Source of the DNA: Homalodisca vitripennis
Taxonomy: Eukaryota; Arthropoda; Insecta; Hemiptera; Cicadellidae
DNA length: 64,000 nucleotides
Reading direction: 5' to 3'
Assembly (NCBI RefSeq): GCF_021130785.1
Contig: NC_060214.1
Coordinates: 3,871,001-3,935,000, forward strand
Below, piece after piece: positions 60,001-64,000 of the stretch. Numbering within the stretch: the first letter of the stretch is position 1; the number at the start of each line of letters is the position of its first letter. Below the pieces are notes generated by a model. That model did not search any database, was not told where the DNA came from, and saw nothing but the letters and a program-made list of their open reading frames with translations. Position numbers and translations under genes: made by a program.

Positions 60001-60244
60001 TAGATTAATGTCTTATTAGTTCAGCGCGTCGTGTACCACACGTGGTACACGCACATATATGTATAAAAGTTCATCAAAAAATGGTTTAATTTACGTTTTG
60101 ATAGTTTTTGCACATATTTTATAACTGCTGTCGAGTGATTTAAGCAGAAAAAAACAAAATACGCATTTCTGACAGATTTTAACCGATATCAACACGCCAC
60201 TTAATTACGAAGGTAGTTATCCACCTACGTCGTGAATGTGTTAA
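57080..60244 (-). mobile_element. piggyBac-type DNA transposon, complete ends, broken transposase
   Basis: TTAA flanks at 57080-57083 and 60241-60244. Both termini start cacattcacgacg (57084 inward, 60240 inward), a 13-bp perfect terminal repeat. The element is 3157 bp. Subterminal regions carry palindromes around cgtgtaccacacgtggtaca at both ends (57104-57203 and 59968-60050). The transposase is on the minus strand and heavily frameshifted (next entry). TTAA target, size and transposase together make the family call secure. Confidence 0.9.
57656..59798 (-). pseudogene. piggyBac-like transposase, frameshifted
   Basis: The start ATG is at 59798, opening with an acidic N-terminus (MDEQEIDDAL ... 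SEADSED) that stops at 59685. The catalytic core survives in pieces. VVIDETMVPWRGRLNF (first Asp at 58863-58865) is followed by HKYGVKIYKLCSP. A piece near 58660-58595 has YADNYYNSVELAEALL (second Asp). The region near 58305-58285, where the third catalytic Asp is expected (KKGV...SDQ type), has a one-base frameshift. The block KWYKKVALELL-like (here NGYKKVALELLLG) precedes the C-terminal cysteine-rich domain (CLPCY, then CKDCTDNPAMCLDCF-type in a shifted frame, 57810-57656). At least four frameshifts or stops: not active. Typical intact length would be about 550-600 residues. Confidence 0.85.
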
Positions 60245-60803
60245 ATTCCATGGCAACTAAAATAAATCTAGTCAAAACGTATCGAAAACAGATGGTGACA
60301 CCTTCATTTACGATTATTCTTGGAATGGATATTGCAATTAAACTATTTAACAATATCACAAATATCGTTAAAAATTAAAAAGCTGTATACAAATTTAAAT
60401 GCAATACACTTAATGTAATATGTAATACATATTTATTTTGACTATAACAAAAGCATAAGGCCATAAATGCAAAGCATGTTTAGAGGTTCCTTTTCCAATA
60501 TTAATAATGTTGGGCAAGAAATAATGTTTTATTAAAACACATAAAAATCCCTCTAAAAATGCAATTGTGGCCATTCAATTCAACGAACCTAGTACGGTTT
60601 AAAATAAATTTTCGTTTTAGATGTAAAATAAAAAAAATTAAACTTGTTATATAAAATGGTGGTTACCATAATTTTTTGCAAGAGCCACAACTTTACGACT
60701 GCACTTTGTGCAATGGTTTTCGGACAAATATTCTAGGACCCCAAAAAAACAATACATTTTTGTCAAAATTACTAATTTTAACTGGGGTACTTCCAAACGT
60801 CTT
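60245..60803. other. No recognisable gene
   Basis: AT-rich sequence, nothing supportable. Confidence 0.45.
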
Positions 60804-60903
60804 TCCCCCCACCCCCCCCCCCCCCCACCCCCCCCCCCCCCCACCCCCCCCCCCCCCCACCCCCCCCCCCCCCCACCCCCCCCCCCCCCCACCCCCCCCC
60901 CCC
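60804..60903. repeat. C-rich tract with regular single A interruptions
   Basis: About 100 bases of C on the plus strand interrupted by single A at roughly 12-20-base intervals. On the minus strand this is a long G-run tract with strong quadruplex potential. The proline- and glycine-rich open frames across it are artefacts. Exact length may be unreliable in an assembly. Confidence 0.9.
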
Positions 60904-60913
60904 AAACCCAGAG

Positions 60914-61086
60914 GAGTTTCTCGTCATGACCAACTCACTTGTGGTCAATTTCTGGACGACTCCACTTGTGTGCGGAACGTGGAGACTGGGAATAGTGTTC
61001 CCGAGCGCTTTCACTGGCCCGTGAACCATGGCATACCTGCTCTTGTCAGTGGTTACATCGTCCAAGGCATTATCGTCCTCCCTTGA
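60914..61086. other. GC-rich exon-like island, strand uncertain
   Basis: This 170-bp block is far less AT-rich than its surroundings. On the plus strand a frame is open to the TGA at 61084, ending ETGNSVPERFHWPVNHGIPA, LVSGYIVQGIIVLP; it follows a pyrimidine tract and cccag, a possible acceptor. On the minus strand an acceptor (ctattccag, before 61098) and donor (gagcag|gtatgc at about 61038) would enclose a 20-codon exon EVSSREDDNALDDVTTDKSR. Neither reading is recognised. I list it as unexplained. Confidence 0.3.
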
Positions 61087-61119
61087 ACTAACCTCCTGGA
61101 ATAGGAGTTTACATTGGAA

Positions 61120-61639
61120 AACAGACAACATTCAACCTGCCATATATGTGTACTTTTAAATATCTAAAGTAAGGTTAAAATAAAAACAAATAAATTAAAG
61201 ATTATGATATCTTGAAGAACTATCCGACTTATTTGAAATTCAGCAGTTTAATGTATTACTTTGAATTAGGGCTATCTACAGTATTCAAAATTTGGAATTA
61301 TTCCATACCCCCTAGTGAGGTGTACTCTTCAAACACATTCATCTCCCTCCCCAGGAGGGAAGGAGAGGAAGTGGTCATAAATCAACGACCTGACCAAACC
61401 TGAGGTAGAGAACAGTCATGGCCACCGATACGAATTTAACCCTCACTTGCGCCAAAAAAATAAAAACATCCCTCGAGATAATACCTAATTTCAAGCTCAG
61501 ATCACATGAGCGCTTATAAAGGTTATCTTTCAACTTTGTACTATCAGTAACATAAGATAACCAAATCTAAGTCCCTGGAATGATATAGAAATTAAATTGC
61601 ATAAAATATTAACACACCTTTCACAGTACTTTACCAAAA
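61120..61639. other. No recognisable gene
   Basis: A gcctccc/ggaggg-type block near 61340-61400; otherwise nothing supportable. Confidence 0.4.
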
Positions 61640-62370
61640 ATAACTTATTGCTAAGTCTTGAAAAGACTAATCTCATCTCCTTTCAAAAAGAAACATTAAA
61701 AATAAATCTGATCCAAAAATCTGTACAGGTGATTTTGAAATTAATCAAGTAAATGAAACAAACTTTCTAGGTTTGAAACTGGACCATAGCCTCAGCTGGG
61801 ACGCACATGTCCAGAAGGTTATGTCAAAAATATCATCTGGTGTTTATGCATTGAGCAAATTAAGACACCTATGTGATCCATAATACACTGAAAATCGTAT
61901 ATTTTTCTTACATTCATTCAATTATCAGTTTTGGAATCTCCTTATATGGTGCAACTAGCCAAAAAAAATCTTGATTATATTCTAAAAATGCAAAAAAAGT
62001 CTATTAGAATTATTCAGAACCTGAAACCAAAAATCTCAGTTAAAGAACACTTTTCAAAATTAAACATTCTTACAGTTTATGGCCTTTATGTTTACGAAGT
62101 AATTGTATCTTTAAAACAAATATTTATAGTAATGATCAAATATTTAATAGTGATTTTCACAAGTATAACACCAGACAAAGTAAAGATTTTGCCATTCTCA
62201 CTCATCATTCGGCATTTTTTTGCAAGAAACCTCAGTATGCAGGAATTAAATTTTTTAACAAAAATTCCAGAAACATATTAAGGCTGAACCAATCATTCAA
62301 TAAGTTTAAAAAAATACTTAAGGATTACCTAATAATCAAAGTATTATACTCTTTTAAGGAATTATAAATG
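61640..62370 (+). mobile_element. Jockey/CR1-like non-LTR retrotransposon, 3' end of reverse transcriptase
   Basis: Pieces in order: LLLSLEKTNLISF, FLGLKLDHSLSWDAHVQKVM followed by SKISSGVYALSKLRHLC, a stop, then the open frame 61931-62281 with LDYILKMQKKSIRIIQNLKP. In another frame AFFCKKPQYAGIKFFNKN is followed by FNKFKKILKDYL. This is the usual C-terminal sequence of the RT thumb and connection of this clade, ending close to the element's 3' end. Several frameshifts; the catalytic part is missing (5' truncated). Confidence 0.75.
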
Positions 62371-62894
62371 CAATAAAGTAAAATTAGCCTAATTTTAAGA
62401 AATGTTGAATACTTAAGTTAATTACACTATTCAACGTATTGACTGTAATACCTATGAATAAAGAATTATCTGAATCTAAACCTACTTATATCGCATAATA
62501 CCATTCCACAGTGTAATATTTCCCATTCCTAGCCTCATTGCATGTATGAAATAGCCGTCGCTGTTACTGGTTATCGAGTAACCTAAAACTAAAAAGTCGT
62601 TACAAGAACACCAAATCATTCAGCTCAGCTATTACTGAAATACCAGTGTTCCAGTAATAGGTTACCACCGAATAACCTGTTAATGACACTAATACTGCCA
62701 TCTGTAATGGAACTATATTATTATGTGTGCAATACCTATTACATAGTTTGGTTTGATATTTTGTTTTCAGTATTTTTAGATGGACATGAATATTGATGAG
62801 TTCAATTGTGGTGGTGAATGCTTATTATAATGGAGCCCTACTATCAACAACTAACAAAATGAGAAATTGTTTTACATAAGATCAAAACACTTTT

Positions 62895-63240
62895 ATGGCC
62901 ATTGAGAGTTCTAAGCAAGGCTTTATGATATTAGTTCTTATACCACTGATATTAGGAATGTTGACAGGACATGGCCCTCTGAGGAAGCACCTTTTGAAGG
63001 TGGGCCTTAGTCGGAGCAGCGAATGTAGACTCTGTGGAGAAGAGGAGGAGTCCAGCAGAGCACATTTGGTTGGATTGTCCTGCCATCGTAGAGACTAGGA
63101 AAAGATACTTGGGAGCATATCTCCTCAGCCCCAAGGACATTAGAGAACAGGAGCCCTTGAATCTGATTGGTTTTTTCAAAAGCCTCGGTTTTTGAGGGCA
63201 CAAATAAAAGTAAGGGAAGTGCGGGGACAAAAGTGTCCTC
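62895..63240 (+). mobile_element. R1/Loa-type non-LTR retrotransposon 3' end
   Basis: The frame contains LTGHGPLRKHLLKVGLSRS and ECRLCGEEEESSRAHL, then after a one-base shift DCPA-like sequence (CPAIVETRKRYLG) and ends LNLIGFFKSLGF. The LTGHGP...C-x2-C-x3-E...H...C arrangement is the zinc-binding C-terminus that follows RNase H in many arthropod retrotransposons. An A-rich stretch follows at 63250. 5' truncated, frameshifted, dead. Confidence 0.7.
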
Positions 63241-63520
63241 TTCCCTCAGAAGGAAAAAAAAAAGCTTTATGATGAAATGAGGATATTAATGACAAGTGAA
63301 TAAAAACGAGCACTTTCTAACTAGCATATGCTAGGTTCTAGTAAGTATTTGGTCAAATCAGTGTGAATAAAGATTTGTAGAAAATACTAGGGCAAGTCTA
63401 GTAGAATTCCGGAAAAACGTTCCTGTCACGACACGTTTCTCCCCTCCACTACCTTTCAGTCTACTCCACATCGGTGGCATATCCCTCTTTCACTCTGTTT
63501 CAAACCACGTATTCACCAAG

Positions 63521-63950
63521 ATGTATTCATCATCAGAAGAATCTGACAATAATGATTTTAATAAAATAGAACAAATTTATCGCGCTCTGTTTTGTACGTC
63601 TCCTTTCGGATCACAGTGTATTACTTAGCAAATCAAAAACCCCTGCTGTGATGAATGCTAAGAAAGAAGCTTGGGAAACCTTACGTTCTGACTACTGTGG
63701 TGCATTGGTGGGAAACAAGTTACTGTAGGCCAACTAATAAAAGCATTGAACAATGTGAAGTCTACCGTCAAGAAGAAGACTGACGTAAAAGTGACGGGAA
63801 ACAGGAAAATAAAACTACATACCGTGGAGAAAACATTCTTGGAGTTGATAGAAGAATGATAAACCCAGTTTTCCATAAAATCCCGGGTAATATTTCAGTT
63901 GGCAACAAGTGCCGGGCCCCCAGTTCAGCAACCAACCAGTGACGACATCC
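63521..63950 (+). pseudogene. SANT/Myb-like DNA-binding protein relic, frameshifted, partial
   Basis: ATG at 63521 opens MYSSSEESDNNDFNKIEQIY. Then NAKKEAWETLRSDYC leads to a stop. In the next frame TVGQLIKALNNVKSTVKKKT, DVKVTGNRKIKLHTVEKTFL, ELIEE runs to a TGA (63857). After that NPVFHKIPGNISVG follows in another frame. The order (acidic start, helix with AW, KKTD.K.TGN.KI.L...EK...L, NP...IPG..SVG) resembles SANT/Myb-like domain proteins common in hemipteran genomes and sometimes associated with Harbinger transposons. At least three lesions. It continues towards the window edge. Confidence 0.45.
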
Positions 63951-64000
63951 AAGAAAGTTTGCCGAATACAGAAAACTGAAGGGAAACCAAATAAAAATGA

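Noticed and set aside
60647..61131. Proline-rich and glycine-rich open frames
   Set aside because: They read the C-rich/G-rich tract and are simple-sequence artefacts.

Overview
The window looks like arthropod, most likely insect, nuclear DNA. It is AT-rich, with spliced genes and GT-AG introns, long intergenic stretches, minisatellites, AT/GT microsatellites and many decayed transposons of insect type (Jockey/CR1-like and R1-like non-LTR retrotransposons, piggyBac, Tc1/mariner-superfamily, foldback elements, a 5S-like SINE). A hemipteran is my best guess from the repeat families. That is a general impression, not proof. There are no bacterial operons and no CRISPR.

The one confidently identified protein-coding gene is a secreted Cu/Zn superoxide dismutase on the minus strand. 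It has three coding exons: 50235-50294 (signal peptide), 41709-41912 and 38436-38690. Together they encode 172 residues with every copper and zinc ligand present. Introns of 8322 and 3018 bp separate the exons, both in phase 0. The introns carry a 38-bp and a 42-bp minisatellite, a short inverted-repeat transposon with 8-bp target duplications (43415-44013), and a possible nested two-exon gene on the same strand (47368-47883) that I cannot assign to a family. About 1.5 kb upstream of the SOD start is a 1.8-kb array of a 63-bp repeat, open in several frames on both strands.

Layout. 1-8 kb: decayed Jockey/CR1-like retrotransposon interrupted by a 154-bp insertion with an 11-bp target duplication, dispersed repeats, a tRNA-like relic and a palindromic element. 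8-15 kb: mostly featureless, with one 560-bp foldback element. 15-18 kb: a cluster of copies of a repeat beginning with tagctgttacccgcggcttc. 19-21 kb: an internally deleted Tc1/mariner-like element with ~113-bp inverted ends, then a 157-bp triplication. 21-28 kb: two inverted arrays of one 84-bp repeat, with a possible secreted-protein exon between them (23284-23520) and a phase-compatible second exon beyond (28051-28136). 29-34 kb: arrays of 116, 28 and 42 bp and a 5S-like SINE. 38-50 kb: the SOD locus. 51-54 kb: the 63-bp array. 57-60 kb: a broken piggyBac element with TTAA flanks and unusual subterminal palindromes. 60-64 kb: a C-rich tract with a GC-rich exon-like island, two non-LTR retrotransposon 3' ends and a frameshifted SANT/Myb-like gene relic.

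Most long open frames here come from tandem repeats whose unit length is a multiple of three, not from genes. The items that deserve checking are the nested gene, the two-exon secreted-protein candidate, the inverted 84-bp arrays and a recurrent small hairpin motif (CTGAAGA, hairpin, CGAAACG) found at unrelated loci.
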